The notes below the pieces were generated by a model. It did not search any database, had not been told where the DNA came from, and worked only from the letters and a program-made list of their open reading frames with translations. A stretch of 64,000 bases of DNA from CAWARU01 sp963784575 (GTDB lineage Bacteria; Pseudomonadota; Gammaproteobacteria; UBA6186; Azoamicaceae): the NCBI GenBank assembly GCA_963784575.1, contig CAWARU010000001.1, positions 3,596,001-3,660,000 on the forward strand. Direction: 5' to 3'. Made by a program: the position numbers and the translations under genes. Each line of letters opens with the position of its first letter. Position 1 is the first letter of the stretch. Below are positions 63,914-64,000 of this stretch, piece after piece.

Positions 63914-64000
63914 AAATCCTCCTTGAGTCTTATGCTTGCTAGTTCTTTTATACTCTTCTTTTTTGAAAAAAACTAGGGCCTGTTGACAATTCTACTATGT

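Noticed and set aside
63960..64000. Possible insertion-sequence end near the right edge (ACTAGGGCCTGTTGACA)
   Set aside because: It looks like some insertion-sequence termini, but without the other end or a transposase, and with only 40 bases left, it cannot be supported; TTGACA could equally be a -35 box.

Overview
The window looks like a chromosome segment of a host-associated gammaproteobacterium of the order Legionellales (Coxiella/Legionella/Aquicella/Berkiella-like). The evidence is the core gene order tpiA-secG-tRNA-Leu-nuoA to nuoN and metY-rimP-nusA-infB-rbfA-truB-rpsO-pnp, which I recall from Coxiella and Legionella. It also carries low-GC accessory genes with coiled coils, Sel1 repeats and disordered tails of the kind found among type IV secretion effectors. 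No species call is possible from sequence alone.

Layout: 1-472 holds a 5'-truncated hipA kinase remnant ending at a small inverted-repeat element. Positions 674-13105 are an accessory block: an effector-like protein, secreted and coiled-coil proteins, an outer-membrane barrel, a TerC-like (DUF475) membrane protein and an Arg/Glu-rich lipoprotein. Positions 13193-29835 are tpiA, secG, tRNA-Leu(GAG) and the 14-gene complex I operon. In that operon nuoD, nuoE, nuoF and nuoL carry nine single-base indels, eight of them within 2.7 kb, and a very large hairpin lies between nuoH and nuoI. Positions 29836-47804 are an accessory block of about 18 kb that separates nuoN from metY-rimP. It contains an AbiE toxin-antitoxin cassette flanked by 258-bp direct repeats that copy the end of nuoN, a RelE-like toxin-antitoxin pair, a DUF4424 protein, effector-like proteins, maf, a Sel1-repeat protein ending in a CaaX box, a DUF2207-LemA pair and a diguanylate cyclase. 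Positions 47805-57103 are the initiator tRNA and the translation and RNA-decay cluster. Positions 57171-63913 hold a Gln/Gly-rich small protein, the long helicase Lhr, a 64-residue membrane protein and an MFS transporter.

How the genes work together: the nuo genes encode the proton-pumping NADH:quinone oxidoreductase. RimP, NusA, IF-2, RbfA, TruB, S15 and PNPase form a ribosome-maturation, initiation and RNA-turnover unit. The accessory blocks look like host-interaction and genome-defence cargo. Two sequence habits recur: degenerate short tandem repeats in the gaps just before start codons, and Asn/Pro-rich hexanucleotide-type repeats just after the signal peptides of three unrelated secreted or membrane proteins.

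The most interesting leads are the CaaX-tailed Sel1 protein (candidate host-prenylated effector), the abiE cassette flanked by nuoN-end repeats, the giant nuoH/nuoI hairpin, and the cluster of frameshifts in complex I. The frameshifts may be sequencing errors or very recent decay. I found no CRISPR array, no complete insertion sequence and no prophage.
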